Position numbers and translations under genes: made by a program. Of a stretch of 64,000 nucleotides of DNA, positions 16,654 to 25,368 are shown piece after piece. The notes below the pieces were generated by a model, which did no database searches, was not told where the DNA came from, and was given only the letters and a program-made list of their open reading frames with translations. This DNA is from Asanoa iriomotensis (lineage in GTDB: Bacteria > Actinomycetota > Actinomycetes > Mycobacteriales > Micromonosporaceae): the NCBI RefSeq assembly GCF_016862515.1, contig NZ_BONC01000036.1, positions 1 through 64,000 of the forward strand. The letters are read 5' to 3'. Each line of letters opens with the position of its first letter. The stretch's first letter is position 1.

Positions 16654-17046
16654 CTAACGCCGGGAAGGAGCCTTCTCCACTACGACGGTGGTCGATTTGA
16701 TGACCGCGGTCGCGACCGAGCCGACCCGCAGGTCGAGCTCGTCGACCGCCTCACGGCTCATCAGGGAGACGATCCGGAACGGACCCGCCTGGATGTCGAC
16801 CTGGGCCATCACGCCGTCCTTGACCACCGCGGTGACGATGCCGCGCAGCCGGTTGCGCGCGGACGTCTCGCCACCCTCGGCCTGCTCGTGCTGCGCACGG
16901 GCGAACGCCGCCAGCTCCGCGCCGTCGATCAGCCGGTGACCGTGCTCGTCCCGGTCGGCGGGCAGCCGGCCGGCGTCGATCCACCGCCGCACCGTGTCGG
17001 GGCTGACCCCGAGCAGCTCGGCCGCCTCGCTGATTCGAAACCGCAT
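16654..17046 (-). CDS. helix-turn-helix protein with TOBE (molybdate-binding-like) domain
   Basis: About 130 residues. The N-terminal MerR/excisionase-type HTH (residues 1-50: FRISEAAELLGVSPDTVRRW and GHRLIDGAELAAFARA) is joined to one TOBE/Mop domain (residues 67-130: SARNRLRGIVTAVVKDGVMAQVDI, then VGSVATAVIKSTTVVVEK). Such domains bind molybdate or tungstate, so this is a compact ModE-like regulator or molybdate store. No molybdate transporter gene is present nearby. The ATG at 17046 is preferred over a GTG six bases earlier. Confidence 0.85.
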   Translation of the reverse strand: MRFRISEAAELLGVSPDTVRRWIDAGRLPADRDEHGHRLIDGAELAAFARAQHEQAEGGETSARNRLRGIVTAVVKDGVMAQVDIQAGPFRIVSLMSREAVDELDLRVGSVATAVIKSTTVVVEKAPSRR

Positions 17047-17122
17047 CACCACACCAGCTTAGGGGCCCTCGCGCGGGCCAGGGTGGCACTCCGCCGAGCA
17101 CCACCCTGGCTCACGACGAGCC

Positions 17123-18718
17123 CTATCGCGAGGCGTTGCGCAACACGCCGTCGAGGTACAACCAGCGGTTTATGCCGAGCGTACGAAGGAAGCCCAGGTC
17201 GTGGCTCGCGATCATCAGCGCACCGCGATAGGCCGCCAGCGACTCGGACAGCTGCCGCACGCTGGCCAGGTCGAGGTTGTTCGTCGGCTCGTCGAGCAGC
17301 AGCAACTGCGGCGCCGGCTCGGCCAGCAGCAGCGCCGCCAGCGTCGCCCGGAACCGCTCGCCACCCGAAAGCGTGCCCACCGGACGCTCGGCCCGCGCAC
17401 CACGGAACAGGAACCGGGCCAGCCGCGCCCGGATCGCGTTCTCGTCCGCCGTCGGCGCCAGCCGCCGCACGTTGGCAACGATCGACAGATCGTCATCGAG
17501 TACGTCGAGCCGTTGCGGCAACAACCGCACCGGCACCGCCACGTCGACCATGCCCGCGTCGGCCGGCAACCGGCCGGCGAGCGCGGACAACAGCGTGGTC
17601 TTGCCCGACCCGTTGGTCCCGAGCAGCGCGACCCGCTCCGGGCCGTACACGTCGAGGTTGATCGGTGCACCATTGCGCAGAACGGCGTCGCGGATGCTGA
17701 GCACCCGGCGCGCCCCGGGTACGGCCGTCGCCGGGAGGTCGATCCGGATCGGCGCGTCGTCGCGGACCGCCTCCTCGGCCGACGCCAGCCGCTCGCGGGC
17801 GTCCGCGAGCCGGTCCTCGTGCAGGCCGCGGTGCTTGCCGGCGGACACCTGTGCCTGCCGCCTGCGTTCGGACATCACCGCCTTCGGCTCGCGCTTGTTG
17901 TCCCACATCTTCTGCCCGTAGCGGACCCGCCGCGCGAGCTTGACGTGTGCGTCGGCCAACTCGCGCCGCTGTCGCCGCACATCGCCCTCGGCGGCCCGCA
18001 CGGCGCGCTGCGCGGCCTCCTGTTCGACGGCGAGCGCGACCTCGTACTCGCTGAACGTGCCGCCGAACACCCGCACCCCGCCGTCCCGCAGGTCGACCAC
18101 CTGGTCCACCAGGTCGAGCAACTCGCGGTCGTGACTGACCAGGAGCAGGACCCCGGACCACGCGGCCACGGTCTCGGACAGGCGGCGCCGCCCGGCGACG
18201 TCGAGGTTGTTGGTCGGTTCGTCGAGCAGGAGTACGTGCGGCCGCCGCAACAGTTGGCCCGCGAGCCCGAGCAGCACGGCCTCGCCGCCGGAGAGCGCGC
18301 CGACGGGCCGGTCCAAGCCGACGTGGCCGAGTCCGAGGCGGTCGAGCGTCTCCCGGGCGCGGTCGTCGACGTTCCAGTCGTCGCCGACGGTCGCGTACAG
18401 CGCCGGGTCGGCGCCGCCGCGTTCGATCGCCGCGAGCGCCCTCCGCGTGGCGGCGATGCCGAGCACGTCGTCGACCGTCCGGGCGGCGTCGAGTGTGAGG
18501 TCCTGCGGCAGGTAGCCGAGGGTGCCCTCGACCCGGACGGTGCCGCGGCTCGGTGCGAGCGCCCCGGTCACCAGGCGTAGCAATGTGGACTTGCCTGATC
18601 CGTTGGTGCCGACCAGCGCGGTGCGGCCGGTGCCGATGGTCAGGTCGAGACCGTCGAACACGGGCTCGCCGTCGGGCCAGGAGAAAGAGAGATCGGAAAT
18701 AAGAACGGCAGGAGACAT
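17123..18718 (-). CDS. ABC-F family ATPase
   Basis: A 531-residue soluble protein with two ABC ATPase domains in one chain and no membrane segment, hence ABC-F. First domain: Walker A GTNGSGKSTLL (about residue 37), signature LSGGEAVLLGLAGQL and Walker B LLLDEPTNNLD. Linker helices (about 230-310) are rich in Arg, Ala and Glu. Second domain: LLGTNGSGKTTLL, LSGGERFRATLAALLL and LLLDEPTNNLD. ABC-F proteins act on the ribosome, giving antibiotic protection or translation control. The start has a strong GGAGG about seven bases upstream, and a hairpin precedes it. Confidence 0.9.
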   Translation of the reverse strand: MSPAVLISDLSFSWPDGEPVFDGLDLTIGTGRTALVGTNGSGKSTLLRLVTGALAPSRGTVRVEGTLGYLPQDLTLDAARTVDDVLGIAATRRALAAIERGGADPALYATVGDDWNVDDRARETLDRLGLGHVGLDRPVGALSGGEAVLLGLAGQLLRRPHVLLLDEPTNNLDVAGRRRLSETVAAWSGVLLLVSHDRELLDLVDQVVDLRDGGVRVFGGTFSEYEVALAVEQEAAQRAVRAAEGDVRRQRRELADAHVKLARRVRYGQKMWDNKREPKAVMSERRRQAQVSAGKHRGLHEDRLADARERLASAEEAVRDDAPIRIDLPATAVPGARRVLSIRDAVLRNGAPINLDVYGPERVALLGTNGSGKTTLLSALAGRLPADAGMVDVAVPVRLLPQRLDVLDDDLSIVANVRRLAPTADENAIRARLARFLFRGARAERPVGTLSGGERFRATLAALLLAEPAPQLLLLDEPTNNLDLASVRQLSESLAAYRGALMIASHDLGFLRTLGINRWLYLDGVLRNASR

Positions 18719-18731
18719 GGCGGTCCTCCAG

Positions 18732-18755
18732 GGTTGTCGGAAAGCGTCGACAACC
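18732..18755 (-). promoter_or_regulatory. leader hairpin upstream of ABC-F start
   Basis: GGTTGTCG (18732-18739) and CGACAACC (18748-18755) are perfect arms around eight bases, ending about four bases before the GGAGG ribosome site of the ABC-F gene. ABC-F resistance genes are often controlled by drug-responsive leader hairpins, so attenuation is possible; only the stem-loop is seen. Confidence 0.45.
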
Positions 18756-18864
18756 TCAGATCCGCATCGGCCTGCCCCTCTCAGTCTGGTTCCGAGCGAT
18801 CACCGTAACCCGACTCAACCGGTTCGCCAAGGGGTTAAGTCCGTGCGGCCCGGGCCGGGGATCG

Positions 18865-20055
18865 CTAGCTCGTCGGTCCGATATAGACGGCACGGAGCCG
18901 CAACGGCGTGCGCCGCTCGTATTCCTCCATCGCGTGCGCGAGCCACCCGGCGATGCGGGCGACCGCGAAGATCGCCTCGCCGGATCCCTTGGGCAGTCCG
19001 GCGGCCCGGGTCAGCGTGGCCAGTGCGAAGTCGATGTTGGGTGCCGGCAGGCGGCGCCGGCGGGCGGCATCGAGCAGGGCCGTGGCGGTGGCCAGCACGG
19101 GATGGTCCGGCGCGGCGGAGGTGATCCGGTTAAGCAGGGCGCCGGCCCGGCCGTCGCCGGACTTGTAGACCGAGTGGCCGAACCCGGGGATCCGCTCGCC
19201 ACGGCGCAGCCGCAGTCCGATCGCCTCGTCGGCCCCACCCGGGTCCGTGACGGCGTCGAGCAGCGCCTCGGCGCCCAGCGAGGCGCCGCCGTGCAGGGCG
19301 CCGCTGACGGTGGCCAGGCCCGTGACGACCACCGCATACGGGTCGGCGCGGACCGACGCGGCCACCCGGGCGGCCAGCGTCGAGGCGGCCAGCTCGTGGT
19401 CCGCGAGCAGCACCAGGGCCGCGCGGACGCCGTCGATGAACCGGTTCTCCGCACCCAGCCGCGCGGCGAGCCGGGCCGCGATGCTGTCGTCCGCGGCCGG
19501 ACCCCGCGCGGGCAGGCAGTCGACGATCCCGGCGATCAGCGCCCGGCCGATGTCGACCACCGCCGCCGGATCGAGGTTGCCGCGAAGCGGATCCGCGACG
19601 GCGAGCGCCGGCACGATCGCCTGGATCCGGTCGAGCGGAAGCACGTTGGCAGGCAGTGCGGCGGCGGCCGCCCGACCGGTCTCGACTGCCGCGGGCCCGG
19701 CCCGCCAGTTCCGTGGACCGGCTTCGAATGAACCGGTCCAGAGCCCTTCGGCGACCTCCTCGAACGACGCGAGGGCGGCGAGGTCGAGCGCGTCGCGGCC
19801 GCGGTAGAACGGGTGGTCCGCGCCGAGCGCGGTGATGCCCGACTCGATCACCACCTCGGAGGCGCCCGTGGCCCGGCGTGGGCGGCCGCGCCGGGCCAGG
19901 AGTTCCACCTCGGCGGGGTCGAACAGGCTCTGGCCGGCTGGAGATCGCCGCCGGGCGAGCACGCCGCGGCTGACGTACGCGTACAGCGTGGCTGGCTTCA
20001 CACCCAGCCGTTCGGCCGCCTCGGTCGCCGTCAACCAGCCCGTGAGCTGCTCCAT
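18865..20055 (-). CDS. citrate synthase-family enzyme with N-terminal MerR-type HTH
   Basis: A 396-residue protein. Residues 5-60 are a helix-turn-helix (LTATEAAERLGVKPATLYAYVSRGVL, shown here in part of the MerR fold). The remainder is a citrate synthase-like fold with the expected catalytic positions: LLADHELAAS and GALHGGA carrying the two histidines, GFGHSVYKSGDGRA for the substrate loop, and PNIDFAL with the Asp. The usual GHR is GHS here, so activity may be altered. It may be an enzyme that regulates its own divergent partner, a homocitrate-synthase-like gene. GTTGAC half-sites fill the shared promoter region. Confidence 0.85.
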   Translation of the reverse strand: MEQLTGWLTATEAAERLGVKPATLYAYVSRGVLARRRSPAGQSLFDPAEVELLARRGRPRRATGASEVVIESGITALGADHPFYRGRDALDLAALASFEEVAEGLWTGSFEAGPRNWRAGPAAVETGRAAAAALPANVLPLDRIQAIVPALAVADPLRGNLDPAAVVDIGRALIAGIVDCLPARGPAADDSIAARLAARLGAENRFIDGVRAALVLLADHELAASTLAARVAASVRADPYAVVVTGLATVSGALHGGASLGAEALLDAVTDPGGADEAIGLRLRRGERIPGFGHSVYKSGDGRAGALLNRITSAAPDHPVLATATALLDAARRRRLPAPNIDFALATLTRAAGLPKGSGEAIFAVARIAGWLAHAMEEYERRTPLRLRAVYIGPTS

Positions 20056-20078
20056 CGTGCCTCCGTACCAGCGTGAAT

Positions 20079-20123
20079 GTTGATTTTAGTCAACGTTGAC
20101 CGTTCGCAACCCGTGATGTCAAC
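20079..20123. promoter_or_regulatory. repeated GTTGAC half-sites between divergent synthase genes
   Basis: GTTGA (20079-20083) and TCAAC (20090-20094) form an inverted pair around TTTTAG. GTTGAC follows directly (20095-20100) and GTCAAC lies at 20118-20123. This gives two inverted pairs of the same half-site within the 76-base divergent region, a likely operator for the HTH of the citrate-synthase-like protein. Confidence 0.55.
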
Positions 20124-20131
20124 CTGAGGTT

Positions 20132-21355
20132 ATGCCACGTATCCATTTCCTCGACGTCACCAACCGCGACGGCGTCCAGACGGCCCGGACCGGGCTGTCC
20201 AAGTTCGGCAAGACGATGGTCAACTTCTACCTGGCGCGGCTCGGCGTCGCGCAGTCCGAGATCGGCTTCCCGTTCCTGTTCCACGAGGTGCCCTACGTGC
20301 GGGCGCAGGTGGCGCTGGCCGAGGCCGGCGCGTTCGGCGACCTGCGGCTGTCGGGCTGGACCCGGGCGGTGGCCGGCGACGTGGTGGCGTCCGCGCCGTT
20401 GGGGCTGAAGCACTACAACCTCTCGATCTCGACCAGCGACCAGATGTTGCGCAACAAGTTCCGCGGCAAGTTCGACCGCGCTGCCGTGATCGCGGAGATG
20501 GTCGCCGCGGTCCGCGCCGCGAAGGAGGCCGGAGTCGAGACCGTGGGCGTCAACGCCGAGGACGGGTCGCGCACCGATTTCGCTTTCCTCACCGAGTTCG
20601 CGCTGGCGGCCAAGGAGGCGGGCGCCGACCGGGTGCGCTACTGCGACACGATCGGCGGCGAGACACCGGGCCGGATCGGGGAGCGGTTCGCCAAGTTGGC
20701 CACCGCGGTCGGCATGCCGGTCGAGACGCACTGCCACAACGACCTCGGCATGGCCGTTGCCAATTCCGTTGCCGGTGCGCTCGGCGACCTTGACGCGGGC
20801 CAGGACGCCTGGATCAACACGTGCGTCAACGGGATCGGCGAGCGCTCGGGCAACGCCGACCTGGTCTCGACGATCCTGGCGTTGCGCAACGGCTTCGGCG
20901 TGGCCGACGAGGTGGAGATCGGCGACTCGTTGGACCTCTCGTGGGCGCGGCGGTTCGCCTTCTGGGCCGCGTACGCGTTCGGCCAGCCCTTGCCCATCAA
21001 CCAGCCGGGGGTCGGGCGCAACGCCTTCGCGCACGAGTCCGGCATCCACGCGGACGGGGCGCTCAAGGACCATCGAAACTACGAGTTGTACGACGAGGAC
21101 GTGCTCGGGCCGTTCCCTTCGGACTGGCACGCGGCGGCCGGGCGGGTCGTCTTGACGGGGGAGTACGGCGGGATGGCCGGCTTCCGGCACGTCCTGGACG
21201 GGCTGGGCGTCGAGGTGACGGAGCCGGAGTTGACCTTCAAGCTGGTGCAGCTGTGCAACGCGGCGACCGGGCGGCCGCTCACCGACGACGAGCTGCGCCT
21301 CATCGCCGCGTACCCGCATCAGCTCGCCCTGCTCTACCCCGGACACCTCGCGTAA
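20132..21355 (+). CDS. homocitrate / 2-isopropylmalate synthase-like acyltransferase
   Basis: A 407-residue DRE-TIM-type Claisen-condensing enzyme that joins an acyl-CoA to a 2-oxo acid. Motifs: HFLDVTNRDGVQ (metal-binding Asp and catalytic Arg, residues 5-16), ETHCHNDLGMA (metal-binding HxH, about 200) and NAFAHESGIHADG (about 300). Length stops after the catalytic and linker domains, with no LeuA leucine-sensing domain, as in homocitrate synthase (NifV/LysS type). The exact substrate is uncertain: homocitrate, citramalate or a specialised analogue are all possible. It is divergent from the HTH-citrate synthase gene. Confidence 0.85.
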   Translation: MPRIHFLDVTNRDGVQTARTGLSKFGKTMVNFYLARLGVAQSEIGFPFLFHEVPYVRAQVALAEAGAFGDLRLSGWTRAVAGDVVASAPLGLKHYNLSISTSDQMLRNKFRGKFDRAAVIAEMVAAVRAAKEAGVETVGVNAEDGSRTDFAFLTEFALAAKEAGADRVRYCDTIGGETPGRIGERFAKLATAVGMPVETHCHNDLGMAVANSVAGALGDLDAGQDAWINTCVNGIGERSGNADLVSTILALRNGFGVADEVEIGDSLDLSWARRFAFWAAYAFGQPLPINQPGVGRNAFAHESGIHADGALKDHRNYELYDEDVLGPFPSDWHAAAGRVVLTGEYGGMAGFRHVLDGLGVEVTEPELTFKLVQLCNAATGRPLTDDELRLIAAYPHQLALLYPGHLA

Positions 21356-21393
21356 CCGAAAGTGTCGGTGGGGTCCGATACCGTCTATGGGTC

Positions 21394-24300
21394 ATGGGGA
21401 CCCGGGTGGGGGAGACGGTCATCGGGCGGGAGCATCCCGCCGCGGTGCTGCGTGCCGAGATCGACCGGGTGACGGAGAGCCACGGCGGGTTGGTCCTGGT
21501 CACCGGCGAGGCGGGGATCGGCAAGACCACGCTGGTGACCGGCGCGGTCGACGAGGCCCGGGCGCGCGGCGTGACGGTGATCGGCGGGCGCTGCTGGGAT
21601 TCGGAGAGCGCGCCCGGCTACTGGCCGTGGGTGCAGGCGCTGCGTGCGCTGCGCCGGCACGTCGACCCCGACCAGTGGGCGGCGATCCAGGAGGCGGGCG
21701 GCGGGGCGCTCGCGGTGCTGCTCGGCAAGACGACCGAGGCCGACGACGAGGCGTTCACGCTCTACGACGAGGTCACCGCCGCGCTCGTCGCCGCCTCCCA
21801 GCAGGCGCCGGTCATGGTCGTCTTCGACGACCTGCACTGGGCCGACGCGGCGTCGCTGCGCTTGCTCGAGTTCGCGGCGCAGCACACGTGGTTCGAGCGG
21901 CTGCTGCTGATCGGCACCTACCGCGACGTCGAGGTCGAGTCGACCGCCCACCCGCTGCGCCCGCTGCTGTCGGGGCTGCAGGCCAAGGCCACCACGGTCA
22001 CGCTGACCGGCCTGGAGCCCGCCGAGGTGGGCACGCTGATCGAGCGAGTCGCCGGGCGCGGCGCCGGCGCCGACGTCGTCGCCGAGGTGCACCGCCGCAC
22101 CGGGGGCAACCCGTTCTTCGTGGAGCAGACCGCCCGGCTGTGGCGGGTCGACGGTTCTTTGACGGCCATTCCGCCAGGTGTACGCGACACCGTGCGCCGC
22201 CGGCTCGAGCTGTTGCCGTCAGCGCTGGTCGAGCTGTTGACCGCAGCGTCCGTGCTCGGGCACGAGTTCCACCGGCAGTTGCTGGCCGCGGTCGTTGCCG
22301 CACCGGTGCCGCAGGTCGACCGCCTGCTCGACCAGGCGATCGCGGCGCGGCTCGTGGTAGGCCGGGGCGGTGGGCGGTTCGCGTTCGGGCACGACCTGGT
22401 CCGCGAGACGCTTTACGACGCGCTCTCCGACCCGGCCCGGCGCACGCGGCACGCGGCGGTGGTGCTGGCGGTCGACGAGACCTCGGGGTTGCGCGGCCGC
22501 CTGTTCCCGGCCGACCTGGCCCGGCACGCTTACGCGGCCGGCGACGCGGTGCCGGCCTCGCTGGCCGTCGACCATCTGGTGACCGCGGCACGCGACGCGG
22601 CGGGCCGGCTGGCGCCGGAGGAGGCGCACAACCATTTCCGCCGCGCGCTCGAGCGCGCCGCCGACGACCCGGCGCGGCGGGTGATGCTGCACCTCGACCT
22701 CGCGATGCAGCTCTTCCACGGCATCACCCGCGAAGACGCGTGGGCCCAGATCTGGGCCGCGGCCGAGGTCGCGCGGTCCCTGGACGACCCGGGCGCGCTC
22801 GCTCGGGTGGCGCTGGTCGCCGAGCGGCACCGCGGCCCGCGCAGCACCCGTGGCCCACAGATCGAGGCGGTGCTCCGCGAGGCGCACGCCGGCTACGGAG
22901 CTGCCGACAGCGACGCTGACCTGCCACGGGAGCGCCTGGTCGCCGACCTGATCGCCCGCACCGAGATGGCGGCCCGAGCCGACCAGAACGACGAGGCGCT
23001 GGCGTTCAGCCTGTGGAGCCGGCACGACTCGATCTGGGGTTTGGGCTCGGCCCGCGAGCGCGCGGCGCTGATGTCCGAGATGGAAATCGTCGCCCGGCGC
23101 AGCCGCGACTGGCAGACGGCAGCCTTCGCGGCGTCGCTGCGGTGGGTCGCGCTGCTGGAGATGGGCGACCCGGCCTACTACGAGCAGTTGCAGGCGCTGC
23201 ACGCGATGACCGAGCAGATCGACGTGGCGATGGCGCGGATGATGTCCAACATCGACCGGAGCATCATCGCGACGCTACGCGGCGAGTTCACCGAGGCGGC
23301 CACGCTGCAACGCGACCTGTCGGTTTTCATGGACGGCTCGCAGGACGAGAACGCCTACATGGGCCAACACCTGCAGTGGGCGCTGCTGATGCTGCGGGGC
23401 CGCTTCGCGGACGCGGCCCGGTTGCTGGAGGTCCGCGAGGCCGCGCACGCGCCCTACTACCCGCTGGTGACGGCCCTGACCGCGGTGGCACAGGGCGACC
23501 CTGGCCCAGGCCTGCGCCTCCTGGCCGAGGTGGATCACCGCGACGGCGCCTACAAGCGGTGGCTGGAGCCGCTCTACCTGCGTTTGGTGGCAGAGTTGGC
23601 GGTGCTGACCCGCGATCCGGACCTGTGCGCCCAGACCCGCGCTGCGTTCGCGCCGCACCGGGCCGAGTGGCTGGTGGCGTTGTACGGGTGCGACGTGAGC
23701 GGCCCGGTCGAGCTGTGGCTGGCCCGCGTCGAGGCGGCGGAGGAGCGCTGGGAGTCGGCGGAGGAGGGTTTCACCAGGGCTTATCAGGCGGCTGACGCGT
23801 TGGGCGCGCGGCCGTGGTCGGTCCTGGCCCGGCTGGACCTGGCGGCGACGCTGCTGGCCCGCGGCAAGCCGGCGGCGGGGTTGCTGTCCGAGGTGGAGCG
23901 CGAGGCGACGGCCCTGGACATGCCGCACGTGGCCGAGGATGCTCGCGCACTGGCCACGCGGCCTACTCCCGCGGCATCGCGGGGAGCGGGCGGGGTGTTT
24001 TCGCTGCCGTCGGTAGACCAGGTGGCGGATGGCTCGGATCGGCCTGCGGGGGGCTCGGATCGGCCTGCCGACGGCTCGGACCGGCCGGCGGACGACTTTG
24101 ACTTGCCGGCGGCCCACCGGGGCGCGAACGGCCAGGCCGACCCACCGACGACCAGCCGCCGTCCGACCTCCGCGCATGGCGTGCGGTCGGGTGTCGGCTC
24201 CTCCGCTGCCGACCTATCGCAACCCGCAGACCAACGAACCGTTGGCAACGGCCAAGGTGCGGAAGACCCGAGCGGCGATCGCAGGGTCGGCCCGGACGGG

Positions 24301-24987
24301 TTGAGCCGAGCCGACGCTCGGGCCGGCCACCGCGATGATCCGGTTGAGCTGGATCGGGGTGGTCTCGCTGATTCAAATCCAGGCGGCGCTCGCGACGGTA
24401 GCGGCTCGGCAACCTCCTCGGCCGGCCGTGCAGCGGCGCCGGCTTCGGAGTTCCGCCGGGAGGGCGACGTGTGGCGCCTGGCGTTCGCCGGCCGCGTGGT
24501 CCATCTGCCCGACGCGAAGGGCTTGCGCGACCTGCACGAGCTGCTCACCCACCCAGGCGAAGACATCGCCGCGGTCGTGCTGCTCGACCCCGCAGCCGGC
24601 CCGGAGCTGCTGGCAGCCCGCCGTATGGGCAGCGACCCGATCCTCGACGAGGAGGCGAAGTCCCGCTACAAGCGCCGCCTGAGCGAACTCGACGAGGCAA
24701 TCGACCTGGCCGCCGACCGCGGCGACAACGCCAAGCTGGCCTTGTTCGACCGGGAACGCCGGGCGCTGATCGAGGAACTCCGCGCCGCGGCGGGGTTGGG
24801 CGGCCGCACCCGCAACCTGGGCGACGAGGCAGAACGAGCCCGCAAAACGGTAACGGCCCGCATCCGCGACACCCTACGCAAGATCGACGAACGCCACCCG
24901 GACCTGGCCCTCCACCTCCGCGACGCGGTCTCAACGGGCTCAACCTGTCGCTACGCCCCATCCACCCCCACCACCTGGCGGTTGTAG
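21394..24987 (+). CDS. large AAA/STAND-type ATPase regulator
   Basis: A 1197-residue protein. ATPase domain: Walker A GEAGIGKTTLV (about residues 38-47) and Walker B VMVVFDDLHWAD (about 140-150), as in MalT/LuxR-type and adenylate-cyclase-associated ATPases. A long helical TPR-like region follows (about 400-860). Residues 870-1015 are a disordered linker with four 7-residue GSDRPA-type repeats. The last 180 residues form a separate domain (FRREGDVWRLAFAGRVVHLP, then KGLRDLHELLTHPGEDI and a helical tail) seen at the end of related actinobacterial ATPases. No LuxR HTH is visible. The ATG at 21394 excludes an upstream frame that only shadows the preceding synthase gene. Confidence 0.8.
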   Translation: MGTRVGETVIGREHPAAVLRAEIDRVTESHGGLVLVTGEAGIGKTTLVTGAVDEARARGVTVIGGRCWDSESAPGYWPWVQALRALRRHVDPDQWAAIQEAGGGALAVLLGKTTEADDEAFTLYDEVTAALVAASQQAPVMVVFDDLHWADAASLRLLEFAAQHTWFERLLLIGTYRDVEVESTAHPLRPLLSGLQAKATTVTLTGLEPAEVGTLIERVAGRGAGADVVAEVHRRTGGNPFFVEQTARLWRVDGSLTAIPPGVRDTVRRRLELLPSALVELLTAASVLGHEFHRQLLAAVVAAPVPQVDRLLDQAIAARLVVGRGGGRFAFGHDLVRETLYDALSDPARRTRHAAVVLAVDETSGLRGRLFPADLARHAYAAGDAVPASLAVDHLVTAARDAAGRLAPEEAHNHFRRALERAADDPARRVMLHLDLAMQLFHGITREDAWAQIWAAAEVARSLDDPGALARVALVAERHRGPRSTRGPQIEAVLREAHAGYGAADSDADLPRERLVADLIARTEMAARADQNDEALAFSLWSRHDSIWGLGSARERAALMSEMEIVARRSRDWQTAAFAASLRWVALLEMGDPAYYEQLQALHAMTEQIDVAMARMMSNIDRSIIATLRGEFTEAATLQRDLSVFMDGSQDENAYMGQHLQWALLMLRGRFADAARLLEVREAAHAPYYPLVTALTAVAQGDPGPGLRLLAEVDHRDGAYKRWLEPLYLRLVAELAVLTRDPDLCAQTRAAFAPHRAEWLVALYGCDVSGPVELWLARVEAAEERWESAEEGFTRAYQAADALGARPWSVLARLDLAATLLARGKPAAGLLSEVEREATALDMPHVAEDARALATRPTPAASRGAGGVFSLPSVDQVADGSDRPAGGSDRPADGSDRPADDFDLPAAHRGANGQADPPTTSRRPTSAHGVRSGVGSSAADLSQPADQRTVGNGQGAEDPSGDRRVGPDGLSRADARAGHRDDPVELDRGGLADSNPGGARDGSGSATSSAGRAAAPASEFRREGDVWRLAFAGRVVHLPDAKGLRDLHELLTHPGEDIAAVVLLDPAAGPELLAARRMGSDPILDEEAKSRYKRRLSELDEAIDLAADRGDNAKLALFDRERRALIEELRAAAGLGGRTRNLGDEAERARKTVTARIRDTLRKIDERHPDLALHLRDAVSTGSTCRYAPSTPTTWRL
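24028..24111 (+). repeat. in-gene 21-bp repeat encoding GSDRPA heptads
   Basis: Four consecutive 21-base units (GGCTCGGATCGGCCTGCG type) inside the linker of the AAA regulator encode seven-residue repeats of the form DGSDRPA, the last diverged to DDFDLPA. Confidence 0.8.
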
Positions 24988-25320
24988 AGACGCCGAACGC
25001 GGGCTGTCGCCGCGTCGGTCGTCGGCCCGGCCCTCCGCGGACCGAACGCCCAAGCGAGCGCGTGCTGGCGGCGTGGGTTGTGGGTACAGGCCTCTACGGT
25101 GCGGGGCGAATAACTGGGTGTGGGCTGGCGGGTGGGTTGTGGGTTCGGCTCTGCGGAGCGGGCATGCAAGCGAGTGTGTCCGGGCCTCCGCGGACCCGGC
25201 AAGCAAGCGAATGCGGGCCAGCGGCCTCGGCCGTGGGCCGTGCCCACGCGGACCCGGCAGACCAAGGCGGTGGGCGGCGCGGCTACCGGTCCCGGTTACC
25301 GCGGACCCCCACCGGACAAA
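24988..25320. repeat. degenerate repeat array between convergent genes
   Basis: This spacer holds several diverged copies of a block like CCTCCGCGGACCCGGCAAGC followed by AAGCGA-type sequence (near 25035, 25190, 25245 and 25300) and two copies of GGTGGGTTGTGGGT-like sequence (near 25070 and 25130). No gene is supported. A terminator follows at 25325. Confidence 0.5.
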
Positions 25321-25324
25321 CAAA

Positions 25325-25356
25325 GAGCGGCCCCGCGCCCAAGCGCGAGGCCGCTC
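25325..25356. terminator. bidirectional terminator hairpin
   Basis: GAGCGGCC (25325-25332) pairs perfectly with GGCCGCTC (25349-25356), with an inner CGCG/CGCG pairing. It is placed before the stop of the ABC permease and after the AAA regulator, which converge. Confidence 0.75.
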
Positions 25357-25368
25357 CAAGGGGCCCGG

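Noticed and set aside
20821-21393. N-terminal 191-residue extension of the AAA regulator
   Set aside because: It is an out-of-frame shadow of the homocitrate-synthase-like gene. The ATPase domain begins right after the ATG at 21394.
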